From DAOUKH01 sp034421515 (GTDB lineage Bacteria > Chloroflexota > Dehalococcoidia > SHYB01), in assembly GCA_034421515.1 (NCBI GenBank), contig DAOUKH010000025.1, forward strand, positions 1-50,905: a DNA stretch of 50,905 bases, in the 5' to 3' direction. Of the stretch, positions 7,795-15,610 are shown in pieces. A program made the translations under genes and the position numbers. The stretch's first letter is position 1. Each line of letters opens with the position of its first letter. The notes beneath the pieces are model-generated. The model was not told the DNA's origin and made no database searches. It worked only from the letters and a program-made list of their open reading frames with translations.

Positions 7795-8819
7795 CCGCGC
7801 CGTTTGGCGCCGCGGACGCGCACCGGCGCGATGCTGTCGGCGGGCGTCATGTCGTTCCGAAGGCAGATGAAGCGCCCGAAGTGGAGCCGCCCGTCCGCCC
7901 CCGCCTCGCCGTACTCGATGTGCGCCACGACCGACGGCTCGCACCAGTAGAGCAACTCGTGCACCTTCGGGGGATTGGCGAAATAGGGTTGGTCGGACGC
8001 GACGCCGGAGAGCGTGCGCTGGAGCGCCTCGCGGTCTTCCGCTGAGAACCCGCCCGACACGCCGCCGAGGTAGTGCAGCGCGCCGCCGTCGTACGCACCG
8101 ACAAGCAGCGTCTGGAAGGGCTCCCTGGCGTCGGCGCCGCCCATGGTGAAGCCCCCGATCACCACGTCCGCGGTGCGCCGGTCACTGATGTCGAGCCAGT
8201 CCTTGCTCACCGCGCCCATCCGGTAGCGGCTCGTCTTCACCTTGGCGAGCATGCCCTCGACCCCCAGGGCGCGCGCGGCTTCGAAGAAGACCGTCCCTTC
8301 CTCGTCGTGGTAGTACGCGGTCTGGACGGCGTCGTCCGGCGCGACGATCTCTTCCAGGATGCGCTTCCGGTCCACCAGAGGAAGTCCGGTCACCGGCCGG
8401 TAGCCGTTGTAGAGAACGTCGCCGACGTGGAAGACGGGCGGATCGAGGCCGGGCTCGTCTTCGCCGCCGGTGATCAGCCGCATTGCCCGCGCGGGGTCGG
8501 AGCGACCCGCCGAGTCGCGGAACACGATCTCACCGTCGAGCACGACGCCGTCCATGCCAATGGCCTTCGTCACGCGGCGCGCCAAGTCGGGCATGACGGC
8601 GGTGATGTCACGGCCGCTGATGGTACGGAAGACCGCTCGCCCTCGCACGATCGAGGCCATGACGCGGACGCAGCCCCACTTCGCCTCGAAGACGTAGCGC
8701 GGCGAGTCGAAGGGTTCGGCGGCGACGGCGGCGCGCATCGGGCGCGGCCGTTCGGGGAGTCCGCCAAGGGGGAAGGCCAGTTGTGTGGCGGGGACGGAAG
8801 AGAAGGCGGTCATGCGCAC
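7791..8819 (-). CDS. LigD-like ATP-dependent DNA ligase family protein with degenerate motifs
   Basis: 342 residues matching the nucleotidyltransferase plus OB-fold architecture of LigD ligase domains: motif III LDGEIVFRD near 94, motif IV EGMLAKVK near 188, then OB-domain features GGFTMGG, VGAYDGGALHYLGGVSGGF and VVAHIEYGEAGADGRL. Motif I should read KWDGxR but is K47-W-G-C-V-R, so the Asp and Gly are replaced. Motif V should hold two Lys (WLKVK) but reads WLDIS. The adenylated Lys is kept while the metal and phosphate contacts are changed, so strand joining is doubtful. No Ku, primase or phosphoesterase domain is nearby. Expression probably starts from a -10 at 8875. Confidence 0.75.
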   Translation of the reverse strand: MRMTAFSSVPATQLAFPLGGLPERPRPMRAAVAAEPFDSPRYVFEAKWGCVRVMASIVRGRAVFRTISGRDITAVMPDLARRVTKAIGMDGVVLDGEIVFRDSAGRSDPARAMRLITGGEDEPGLDPPVFHVGDVLYNGYRPVTGLPLVDRKRILEEIVAPDDAVQTAYYHDEEGTVFFEAARALGVEGMLAKVKTSRYRMGAVSKDWLDISDRRTADVVIGGFTMGGADAREPFQTLLVGAYDGGALHYLGGVSGGFSAEDREALQRTLSGVASDQPYFANPPKVHELLYWCEPSVVAHIEYGEAGADGRLHFGRFICLRNDMTPADSIAPVRVRGAKRRG

Positions 8820-8874
8820 ATAGCCTCTGCCGCAGGTACCGAGACCGCCTCTCTCGATCCCTGACGTGGCCCAG

Positions 8875-8883
8875 AGTATGCCA
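8875..8883 (-). promoter_or_regulatory. Extended -10 for the ligase-like gene
   Basis: Minus-strand TGG-CATACT ends 55 bases before the ATG at 8819, an extended -10 (TGN plus hexamer). No clear -35 was seen. Confidence 0.4.
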
Positions 8884-8932
8884 CCTCGGGGCCGTTTGCG
8901 GTAGGGGGCCGCGTCGCGAGTTTCGACCGGAG

Positions 8933-9298
8933 CTACGGCGCGTCGACGTCGCTGACTTGCACGTCCACGTGCCGGCGAGGGCGGGAGCCGGGTCCCGGCG
9001 GGCGCATGAACACGGGCCGGGACGCCAGCAGCCCCTGACGGACGGCGATCAGGCTAACCGCGGCAAGGCCGACAAAGACGATGCCGTAGGCCAAGAACAG
9101 CCCCACGTAGACCGGTACGGCGGCGAGAACGGCGATGGGGCCGACGAGCGGGATGCCTCGGAATACGGCCACCACCGCGGTCAGCCCCGTGAAGGCCGCC
9201 AGGAAGACACCGGTTATCGCGAGTCCGAGACCAACCGCGCCCCGAAGGACGGGGCCCCAGACGAACCGCGCCCCCAATGAGCCCCGCGATTGGCTCAT
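8933..9298 (-). CDS. Small integral membrane protein
   Basis: 121 residues with hydrophobic stretches at about 20-46 and 51-86 (two to four membrane segments) and a soluble Arg/Pro-rich C-terminal tail ending in VDVQVSDVDAP. No family is recognised. The ATG overlaps the uvrB stop by 4 bp (ATGA) on the same strand, the spacing used by real operon partners here, and this is the main support that it is a gene. A function in DNA repair cannot be inferred from position alone. Confidence 0.65.
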   Translation of the reverse strand: MSQSRGSLGARFVWGPVLRGAVGLGLAITGVFLAAFTGLTAVVAVFRGIPLVGPIAVLAAVPVYVGLFLAYGIVFVGLAAVSLIAVRQGLLASRPVFMRPPGPGSRPRRHVDVQVSDVDAP

Positions 9299-11388
9299 CG
9301 CTGCGGCCGCCGGCGGGACCGGCGCTGCGTCGGGTTCACCCGGTAGACCACCGGCTCTTTCGTGGTAACGGTGACGCCGACCTTCTCGCCTTGCTCGGGG
9401 ATCCGAGCGTCGTCGTCCAGCACCATGGCCTTGCGCAGGTCCACGACTTGGTCGCGGAGCGCCGCCGCCTTCTCGAACTCCAGGTCGCGCGCCGCGTCCT
9501 TCATGCGGCGCTCCAGGTCCTTGATGAGCCGCGCCACCTGGTCGCGGGGCATCTCCCGCGTCGTCACGTACGGCGCCTGCTCCTCGGCGATGGCCCGGAC
9601 GCGGTCGGTGATGTCCTTGATCGACTTCTTGATCCCCTGCGGCGTGATGCCGTGTTGATGGTTGAAGTCTTCTTGCAGCCGCCGCCGCCGCTCCGTCTCG
9701 TCGATCGCCAGGCGCATCGAGTCGGTGACCATGTCGGCGTACATGATCACGTGGCCGTCCTCGTGCCGCGCCGCACGGCCGATGGTCTGGATCAACGAGC
9801 TCCCCGACCGCAGGTAGCCCTCCTTGTCGGCGTCGAGGATGGCCACAAGGCTGACTTCCGGCAAATCGAGCCCCTCGCGCAGCAAATTGATTCCCACCAC
9901 AACGTCAAAGACGCCCAAACGAAGATCGCGCAGAATCTCACTCCGCTCCAACGTGTCCACCTCCGAGTGGAGGTACTGCGTTTTGATCCCCATCTCTTTC
10001 AGATAGTCCGCAAGTTCCTCCGCCATCCGCTTCGTCAGCGTGGTGATGAGGACCCGCTCCTTGCGCTCGACGCGGACTTGAACCTCCCGCATCAGGTCGT
10101 CGATCTGGCCCTGCGTCGGCTTGACCTGCACCGTTGGGTCGAGCAGCCCTGTCGGCCGGATGACCTGCTCGACCACCTGCTGGCTCACCTCGAACTCGTA
10201 GGGCCCCGGCGTGGCGGAGACGAAGACCGCCTGCGCGATGTGCTCGTCGAACTCGTCATAGCTCCAGGGCCGGTTGTCCAACGCGGAGGGCAGGCGGAAG
10301 CCGAACTCGACGAGGGTGCGCTTCCGCGATTGGTCGCCGTGGTACATCCCGCGCACCTGGGGAATCGTCATGTGGGACTCGTCGACGAACAGGAGGAAAT
10401 CGTCGGGGAAGTAGTCGAGGAGGGTCGAGGGGCGGCTGCCCGCGGCGCGGCGCGCCAGGTGCCGAGAGTAGTTCTCGATCCCTGAGCAATAGCCGCTCTC
10501 ACGCAGCATTTCGAGGTCGTACTTGGTGCGCTGCTCCAGGCGCGCCGCTTCGAGCACCTTGCCCTGACGCTCCAGGTCGGCCAGCCGCTCTTCCAGCTCC
10601 GTCTCGACATCGCTCATCGCTGCGGCGAGCTTGTCGGCCGGTGTGACGAAGTGCTTCGCGGGATAGATCTCGACGATGTCGCGGTCGCCCAGGATTTCGC
10701 CGGTCAGCGGTTCGAGCTCGGTGATGCGTTCGACCTCGTCGCCCCAGAACTCGATGCGGAGCGCCAGGTCTTCGTAGGCCGGCTGGATCTCCAGCGTGTC
10801 GCCGCGAAGGCGGAAGCGACCCCGCGTGGGATCGAGGTCGTTACGCTCGTATTGCATGTCGATGAGCTGGCGGATCACCTTGCCGCGCCGCGCCGACCCG
10901 CCGCGTTCGAGCCGCACGCGGAAGTTGGCGTACTCCTCCGGCGAGCCCAGGCCGTAGATGCAGGAGACCGAGGCGACGATCAGCACGTCCTCGCGGGTCA
11001 GCAGCGCGCGCGTCGCGGCGTGGCGCAGCTTGTCGATCTCCTCGTTGATGTCGGCATCCTTCTCGATGTAGGTGTCCGACCGCGGAATGTAGGCTTCCGG
11101 CTGGTAGTAGTCGTAGTAGGAGACGAAGTACTCGACGGCGTTCTCGGGAAAGAACTCCTTGAACTCGGTGGCGAGCTGCGCCGCGAGCGTCTTGTTGTGG
11201 GCGATGACCAGCGTGGGGCGCTGCACCCGCTCCACCACGTTCGCCATGGTGAACGTCTTGCCCGACCCAGTCACGCCGAGCAGCGTCTGGTACCGGTCGC
11301 CGCGATTGACGCCCTCGACCAACAGGTCGACCGCCTGCGGCTGGTCGCCGGTCATCTTGAACTCAGAGACGATCTTGAACGGCGGCAT
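9295..11388 (-). CDS. uvrB: Excinuclease ABC subunit UvrB
   Basis: Damage-verification helicase-like subunit of nucleotide excision repair; it accepts damaged DNA from UvrA and recruits UvrC. The 697 residues start with MPPFKIVSEFKMTGDQPQA, matching family N termini. Walker A GVTGSGKT lies at 38-45. The beta-hairpin YYDYYQPEAYIP that clamps DNA, the DESH box, helicase motif VI GRAARHEDG and the C-terminal UVR coiled coil (LERRMKDAARDLEFEKAAALRDQ) are all present. The frame stays open 240 bases upstream, but that part is the antisense-like tail of the neighbouring gene region and lacks homology. It is probably co-transcribed with the MNT-HEPN gene 16 bp upstream. Confidence 0.97.
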   Translation of the reverse strand: MPPFKIVSEFKMTGDQPQAVDLLVEGVNRGDRYQTLLGVTGSGKTFTMANVVERVQRPTLVIAHNKTLAAQLATEFKEFFPENAVEYFVSYYDYYQPEAYIPRSDTYIEKDADINEEIDKLRHAATRALLTREDVLIVASVSCIYGLGSPEEYANFRVRLERGGSARRGKVIRQLIDMQYERNDLDPTRGRFRLRGDTLEIQPAYEDLALRIEFWGDEVERITELEPLTGEILGDRDIVEIYPAKHFVTPADKLAAAMSDVETELEERLADLERQGKVLEAARLEQRTKYDLEMLRESGYCSGIENYSRHLARRAAGSRPSTLLDYFPDDFLLFVDESHMTIPQVRGMYHGDQSRKRTLVEFGFRLPSALDNRPWSYDEFDEHIAQAVFVSATPGPYEFEVSQQVVEQVIRPTGLLDPTVQVKPTQGQIDDLMREVQVRVERKERVLITTLTKRMAEELADYLKEMGIKTQYLHSEVDTLERSEILRDLRLGVFDVVVGINLLREGLDLPEVSLVAILDADKEGYLRSGSSLIQTIGRAARHEDGHVIMYADMVTDSMRLAIDETERRRRLQEDFNHQHGITPQGIKKSIKDITDRVRAIAEEQAPYVTTREMPRDQVARLIKDLERRMKDAARDLEFEKAAALRDQVVDLRKAMVLDDDARIPEQGEKVGVTVTTKEPVVYRVNPTQRRSRRRPQR

Positions 11389-11404
11389 GACTCGGCCGAC
11401 TGCC

Positions 11405-12202
11405 CTATTCTTGCCTTGGCGGCACAATGGCGCGGACGGCGCCGAGCAACATCTCCGCCCCGGAGACCGCGGCGCGGGCCTCGTCTTCCGTGAAAGAGCT
11501 GCGCGAACGCGGCGCCGGGGCGTTCGGGTAGCGCGTGTTGGTGTAGTACGGGTCCATTCGCTCCATGTCACCCCGCGACGCCTCGATCTGCGGATAGTCG
11601 CCGACGAGCGCTTCGAACAAGACTTCAAGCGAATGCTCGCGAACGCGCCGGTCGCCGCGATGGTAGGCCAGTCCCTTCAGTGCCTTCTCCGCGGCCTGCT
11701 GCGCGTTGAAGCAGGCAAGGGCGAACATCCCGTTCTCAAGCAGCAGGCGGGCCGCGTCGAGGTCGCCGGCGGCATCCTCGATCCACTCGGTTCCCTCGCC
11801 CGCCCAGTACTCGCCCCGCTCCTCGGCAATGACCGCCTCCCGCACCATGCGGTCGAGGGCGTAGGGTTGCGAGCCACGCTCAAATATCTGGACACCCTCA
11901 GCCAGGGCTTGCACGACGAACCGGCGCCGCGATGCGACCGCCTCCCGGACCTCCTCCGGGGTGTACGGAAAGACATCGGCGGGCCAAGCGCAGGCCTTTC
12001 GGACCTCCCCGAAATCCAGGTAGCGGTGGCGCATCGGCTTGTCCGACTCCGCCACGACGAGAAGGTCGACGTCGCTCGCTTCCGTCGCCTTGCCCGTCGC
12101 CAGTGATCCGATGACGTAGGCCCGCAGGACCCCGGCTCGCTCCAGGGCGGGCGCGAGGCGGACGCGCAGGGCGTCTATGGTCGGCAGGCTCTTCGTCGTC
12201 AC
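11405..12202 (-). CDS. MNT nucleotidyltransferase-HEPN fusion protein
   Basis: 265 residues with two domains that usually occur as separate toxin-antitoxin or defence partners. The N terminus is a minimal nucleotidyltransferase: GS at 32-33 and SDVDLLV at 43-49 give the GSxxxG...SDxDL active site. Residues about 140-255 form a HEPN domain (DLDAARLLLENGMFALACF, QQAAEKALKGLAYH). R185-x4-H190 fits the HEPN ribonuclease motif, although HSL follows instead of the HxY of HepT. Start is GTG at 12202, just behind tandem -10 elements. The order is MNT-HEPN then uvrB. Separate HepT/MntA act as toxin and AMPylating antitoxin; what the fusion does is unknown. Confidence 0.85.
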   Translation of the reverse strand: MTTKSLPTIDALRVRLAPALERAGVLRAYVIGSLATGKATEASDVDLLVVAESDKPMRHRYLDFGEVRKACAWPADVFPYTPEEVREAVASRRRFVVQALAEGVQIFERGSQPYALDRMVREAVIAEERGEYWAGEGTEWIEDAAGDLDAARLLLENGMFALACFNAQQAAEKALKGLAYHRGDRRVREHSLEVLFEALVGDYPQIEASRGDMERMDPYYTNTRYPNAPAPRSRSSFTEDEARAAVSGAEMLLGAVRAIVPPRQE

Positions 12203-12216
12203 CGGTGCGGTCTCCG

Positions 12217-12230
12217 ATTGTAGTCTAGCA
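12217..12230 (-). promoter_or_regulatory. Promoter of the MNT-HEPN/uvrB operon
   Basis: The minus strand reads TGC-TAGACT immediately followed by an overlapping TACAAT, two possible -10 hexamers, 14 to 19 bases before the GTG at 12202. The transcript would have almost no leader. Confidence 0.5.
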
Positions 12231-12247
12231 ACGCGGGGTGGGACGCG

Positions 12248-12457
12248 TTAGCCGTCCTTGACGATCATCACGGAGGTGGCCTTCACCACCGCCGCGGCGC
12301 GGTCGCCCTCCTTGAGGCCGAGCTCGCGGGCGGCCTCCGCGCTGATGAGCGACACCACGTGGTTGTCGCCGACCTTGAGGTCGATCTGCGCCAGAAGCCC
12401 CTCGATGCGGACGCCGGTCACGACGCCGGGAAGCCGGTTGCGGGCGCTGCTCTTCAT
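12248..12457 (-). CDS. mop: Mop-domain molybdate-binding protein (molbindin)
   Basis: A 69-residue single TOBE/Mop domain: SARNRLPGVVTGVRIEGL, a central IDLKVGDNHVVSLIS and the closing ELGLKEGD...VVKATSVMIV are the standard molbindin landmarks. Such proteins bind and buffer molybdate or tungstate as hexamers. The ATG overlaps the stop of the PucR-like gene by 4 bp. A longer open frame upstream is out of register with the homology and was not used. It sits beside, and divergent from, modABC, in keeping with molybdenum homeostasis. Confidence 0.85.
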   Translation of the reverse strand: MKSSARNRLPGVVTGVRIEGLLAQIDLKVGDNHVVSLISAEAARELGLKEGDRAAAVVKATSVMIVKDG

Positions 12458-12813
12458 CGTTGCTCCTCTTCTCCGGGACGCGGCTGCATGATTTCGGGCT
12501 CGGCGATGGCGAAGGCGGCGGTCAACGCGAGGCGCGCCTGCCGGTCGCGCGGGTCGACGCCGGTGAGCGCCTCGACGCGCTGCAGCCGGTAGCTCACGCT
12601 GTTCCGGTGGAGGAAGAGCGCCTCGGCGGTGGACTGGAGGTTGCCCCCGAGCGCGATGAACGTGCGGAGCGTGGACGCCAGGTCGGACTGGGTGCGCTCG
12701 TCGTATTCCCTGATCGGGGCCAACAGGCGGCACAGGGCCGCGCGGACCTCCCGCCGCCCTTCGACCGATTCCAGGGCCCCCGCCAGCGCTTCGATCGCCT
12801 CCACGCCGCCCAT
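12454..12813 (-). CDS. Minimal PucR-type (HTH_30) transcriptional regulator
   Basis: 119 residues, nearly all accounted for by the C-terminal DNA-binding module of PucR/CdaR regulators: LASTLRTFIALGGNLQSTA, ALFLHRNSVSYRLQRVEALTG. PucR proteins normally carry a 300-400 residue sensory part that is absent here. The gene is coupled to mop and divergent from modA, so it may control molybdate uptake in place of ModE. Start is uncertain: the ATG at 12813 lies inside a TGC-TACCAT extended -10, so transcription from that element would begin near the GTG at 12804, giving a leaderless 116-residue form. Confidence 0.7.
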   Translation of the reverse strand: MGGVEAIEALAGALESVEGRREVRAALCRLLAPIREYDERTQSDLASTLRTFIALGGNLQSTAEALFLHRNSVSYRLQRVEALTGVDPRDRQARLALTAAFAIAEPEIMQPRPGEEEQR

Positions 12814-12820
12814 GGTAGCA
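12812..12820 (-). promoter_or_regulatory. Extended -10 over the start of the PucR-like gene
   Basis: The minus strand reads TGC-TACCAT, the same element seen at 20702. Its position implies a leaderless start at the GTG at 12804 or a chance match over the ATG. Confidence 0.4.
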
Positions 12821-12881
12821 GAGCGGCACTTGGCTCCCCTTCTTTGTGCGCTTCGCCGGTGTCGCCGGGCCCGCACGCCGC

Positions 12882-12887
12882 TAGCAT
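12882..12887 (+). promoter_or_regulatory. -10 element of modA (leaderless)
   Basis: TAGCAT ends 6 bases before the modA ATG with no Shine-Dalgarno sequence between, so transcription should begin at or next to the start codon. Confidence 0.45.
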
Positions 12888-12893
12888 CGACGC

Positions 12894-13715
12894 ATGCGCC
12901 GCAAGACGACTAGGCCATTCCGCCTCGCCGCATGGGTGGGCGCGGTCGTCGCCGCCATGCTCGCCCTCGCGGCCTGCGGCTCACCGGACGGCGAGCGCAC
13001 CGTGACCGTCTTCGCCGCCGCTTCGCTGACCGAGGTCTTCAACGAGATGGGCCGCGAGTTCGAACGCCGCAACGAAGGCGTCGAAGTTCGGCTCTCCTAT
13101 CAGGCAAGCTCCACGCTGCGCATCCAGCTCGAGCAGGGCGCCGAGGCCGACGCCTTCGCTTCCGCCGACGAGTTCAACATGGACCTCGCGGCGAACGCCG
13201 GCGTCATCTCCGGCGAACCCACCGTCTTTGCGCGGAACCGGCTCGCCGTCATTGTTCCGCGTGACGCGGGCCAGGTCCGCGACCTCGCCGACCTCGCCGC
13301 TCCCGGCCTGCGCGTCGTCGCCGGCGACGACGCGACACCCTTCGGGCGCTACACCAACATGGCCTTCGAGCGCCTGGCCGCCGATCCCGACTTCGGCCCC
13401 GCCTTCCGCGACGCCGTCGTCGGCAACATCGTCTCCAAGGAGGCGAATGTCCGGCGCGCCGTCGCCAAGGTCGAGATCGGCGAGGCCGACGCCGCCCTCG
13501 CTTACGTCACCGACACCGGCGGCGCCGGGCGCGGCGACCTCGTCCCCATTCCCATCCCCGAGCGGTACAGCGGCCCGATCCGCTACCCCATCGCCGTGGT
13601 GGACGGCGCGGCGACGCCGGGTCTGGCCGAGGACTTCATCGCGTTCATCCTCTCCGTGGAGGGCCGCACCATTCTCCAGCGGCACAACTTCCTCCCGCCG
13701 GACGGGGGCATCTGA
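12894..13715 (+). CDS. modA: Molybdate-binding lipoprotein ModA
   Basis: Periplasm-facing binding protein of the molybdate importer. The 273-residue product has a basic N terminus, a hydrophobic core and lipobox LAACGS (Cys about 29). The mature protein starts VTVFAAASLTEVFNEM, the family hallmark, with later ASSTLRIQLEQGAEADAFASAD (oxyanion site), TPFGRYT and GEADAALAYVTD. Length is normal. It is first in a modABC operon and divergent from a small PucR-like regulator and mop. Tungstate is an alternative ligand that sequence alone cannot exclude. Confidence 0.93.
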   Translation: MRRKTTRPFRLAAWVGAVVAAMLALAACGSPDGERTVTVFAAASLTEVFNEMGREFERRNEGVEVRLSYQASSTLRIQLEQGAEADAFASADEFNMDLAANAGVISGEPTVFARNRLAVIVPRDAGQVRDLADLAAPGLRVVAGDDATPFGRYTNMAFERLAADPDFGPAFRDAVVGNIVSKEANVRRAVAKVEIGEADAALAYVTDTGGAGRGDLVPIPIPERYSGPIRYPIAVVDGAATPGLAEDFIAFILSVEGRTILQRHNFLPPDGGI

Positions 13716-13717
13716 TC

Positions 13718-14512
13718 GTGGACGGGGCGCGCTTGGGCCGAAGCTGGCTGGTCGCGGGCGGCGGACTCGCCGGCCTTTACCTCCTCTTCATCTCGCTGCC
13801 GCTCATCGTCATGGTCGTGCGCGGCGTCGGCGAGGAGGGCTTCTGGGCCAGCCTCGGCGAGGGGTTCGTCCTCGACGCCCTCCGCCTCTCCCTGGCGACC
13901 AGCGGGATCGCGGTCGCCATCACCGCCGTGCTGGGCACGCCCGCGGCCTTCTTCCTCGCCCGCGGCCGCTTCCCCGGCCACAGCATCGTCGACGCGCTCC
14001 TCGAGCTCCCGATCGTGCTCCCGCCCGCCGTCGCCGGCCTTGCGATGCTCATGGCCTTCGGACGCACCGGCCCGCTGGGAGAACTGGGCGGCTCGCTCGC
14101 CTTCACCACCACCGCCGTCGTCATGTCCCAGATCTTCGTCTCCGCCCCCTTCTTCATCCGCTCCGCCCGCGTCGGCTTCGAGGCCATCGACGACGAGATC
14201 GAGGGCATTGCGCAGACGCTCGGAGCAACGCCGTTCGCCGTCTTCTGGCGCGTCTCGGTCCCGTTGGCGGGCCGCGCCCTGGTAACCGGACTGGTCATCG
14301 CGTGGGCGCGCGCCATCGCCGAGTTCGGGGCCACCATCATGTTCGCCGGCAGCCTGCAGGGAAAGACGCAGACCATGCCCCTGGCCGTCCTCGCCGCCCT
14401 AGAATCCGATCTCGGCGCGGCCCTCGCCCTGGCCGCCGTCATGCTCGTCATGGCCCTTGGCGTCCTCCTCGCCGTGCGCTGGCTGGCGGGAAGGAGCGGC
14501 GCCGATGCTTGA
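13718..14512 (+). CDS. modB: Molybdate ABC transporter permease ModB
   Basis: 264-residue permease with about six membrane spans (GGGLAGLYLLFISLPLIVMVV first; LAAVMLVMALGVLLAVRWL last). The EAA loop GIAQTLGATPFAVFWRVSVP and the following AEFGATIMFAGSLQGKTQTMPLAV are characteristic of ModB. GTG start 2 bp after the modA stop. The 3' end overlaps the modC start by 8 bp. Confidence 0.93.
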   Translation: MDGARLGRSWLVAGGGLAGLYLLFISLPLIVMVVRGVGEEGFWASLGEGFVLDALRLSLATSGIAVAITAVLGTPAAFFLARGRFPGHSIVDALLELPIVLPPAVAGLAMLMAFGRTGPLGELGGSLAFTTTAVVMSQIFVSAPFFIRSARVGFEAIDDEIEGIAQTLGATPFAVFWRVSVPLAGRALVTGLVIAWARAIAEFGATIMFAGSLQGKTQTMPLAVLAALESDLGAALALAAVMLVMALGVLLAVRWLAGRSGADA

Positions 14513-15581
14513 AGGCTGGGCCCGCCACTCCGTAGGGCGCTTCTCCCTGGAGGCGCACTGGCGCGTCGACGACGGGCGCGTGCTCGCCATCGTCGGGCCA
14601 TCCGGCGCGGGCAAGACGATGACCCTGCGCGTCATCGCCGGCCTCGTCCACCCCGGCGCCGGCCACCTCGCCCTCGGCGGCCGCCTGCTGCATTCGTCCG
14701 AGACCGGCGTCTGGGTGAAGCCCCACGAGCGGGGCGTGGGCTACGTCCCTCAGCACTACGCCCTCTTCCCCCACCTCAGCGTGCGGGGCAACGTCGCCTT
14801 CGGCGCGCCGGGCAAGAATCGGGACGAGCGGGAGCGCGCCGCCAGCCTGGCCATGGAGACCTTCCGCATCGCCGACGTGGCCGACCGCCCGTCGACCAAG
14901 CTCTCCGGCGGGCAGCAGCAGCGGGTGGCGCTGGCCCGCGCCCTCGCGCCCGCGCCCCAAGCCCTGCTCCTCGACGAGCCCTTCGCCGCCCTCGACGTCC
15001 CGCTGCGGCGCGACCTGCGGCGGGAGCTCCTGGGCATCAAGGAACGCGAGGGCATCCCCATTGTCCTCGTGACCCACGACCTCGCCGACGCCGTGGCCAT
15101 GGCCGACGACGTCATCGTCCTCGAAGACGGGCGCGTCGCCGACGAGGGCCGCCCCCTCGACGTCATCGAGCGCCCCCGAGCCCGCGGCCTCTCCCGCGTC
15201 ACCGAGATTCAGAACGTCTTCGAGGGCCGCGTCGCCGATGTGTCGCCGGAAGACGGCGTGATGACCTGCGACCTCGGCGCCGTCTCCCTCGTGACGGCGC
15301 ACGCCGGTCTGCGTCCCGGCGACACGGCGCGCGTCGGCGTCCGTGCCGGCGACGTCCTCGTGGCCGTCGAGCCGCCGACCGGACTCTCGGCGCAGAACGT
15401 CATCCCCGGCGTCATCGCCGACGTCGCGGAGGAAGGCTTCGAGCGGCTGCTCTCCGTCGATTGCGGCGGCGTGCCCTTCCGCGCCGAGGTGACACCGAGG
15501 TCCGTGGCCCAGCTCGACCTGCGACCCGGCCGCGGCGTCTGGCTCGTGATCAAGAGCAACGCCTGCTTCCTCCTCGATTGA
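14505..15581 (+). CDS. modC: Molybdate ABC transporter ATPase ModC
   Basis: 358 residues. Walker A GPSGAGKT is near 39-46, the Q-loop in YVPQHYALFP, the signature KLSGGQQQRVALARAL, and Walker B LLLDEPFAALD with the switch His in VTHDLADAV. A C-terminal regulatory region (about 235-358) contains a Mop/TOBE-like segment around NVIPGVIADVAEEGFERLLSVDCGG. Start is the ATG at 14505, which overlaps modB; an upstream in-frame ATG lies deep in modB and lacks homology. The C-terminal domain in family members senses molybdate and trans-inhibits transport. Confidence 0.93.
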   Translation: MLEGWARHSVGRFSLEAHWRVDDGRVLAIVGPSGAGKTMTLRVIAGLVHPGAGHLALGGRLLHSSETGVWVKPHERGVGYVPQHYALFPHLSVRGNVAFGAPGKNRDERERAASLAMETFRIADVADRPSTKLSGGQQQRVALARALAPAPQALLLDEPFAALDVPLRRDLRRELLGIKEREGIPIVLVTHDLADAVAMADDVIVLEDGRVADEGRPLDVIERPRARGLSRVTEIQNVFEGRVADVSPEDGVMTCDLGAVSLVTAHAGLRPGDTARVGVRAGDVLVAVEPPTGLSAQNVIPGVIADVAEEGFERLLSVDCGGVPFRAEVTPRSVAQLDLRPGRGVWLVIKSNACFLLD

Positions 15582-15595
15582 GCGGCCCCGCGGCA

Positions 15596-15601
15596 TATAA
15601 T
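15596..15601 (+). promoter_or_regulatory. -10 element of the DNA methyltransferase
   Basis: Consensus TATAAT ends 9 bases before the ATG at 15611. There is no ribosome-binding site in between, so the mRNA is probably leaderless or nearly so. Confidence 0.5.
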
Positions 15602-15610
15602 CGCCGCGCC

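Noticed and set aside
12814..12893. Molybdenum-cofactor riboswitch before modA
   Set aside because: The gap is only 80 bp and the modA transcript appears leaderless, leaving no space for the structured element.
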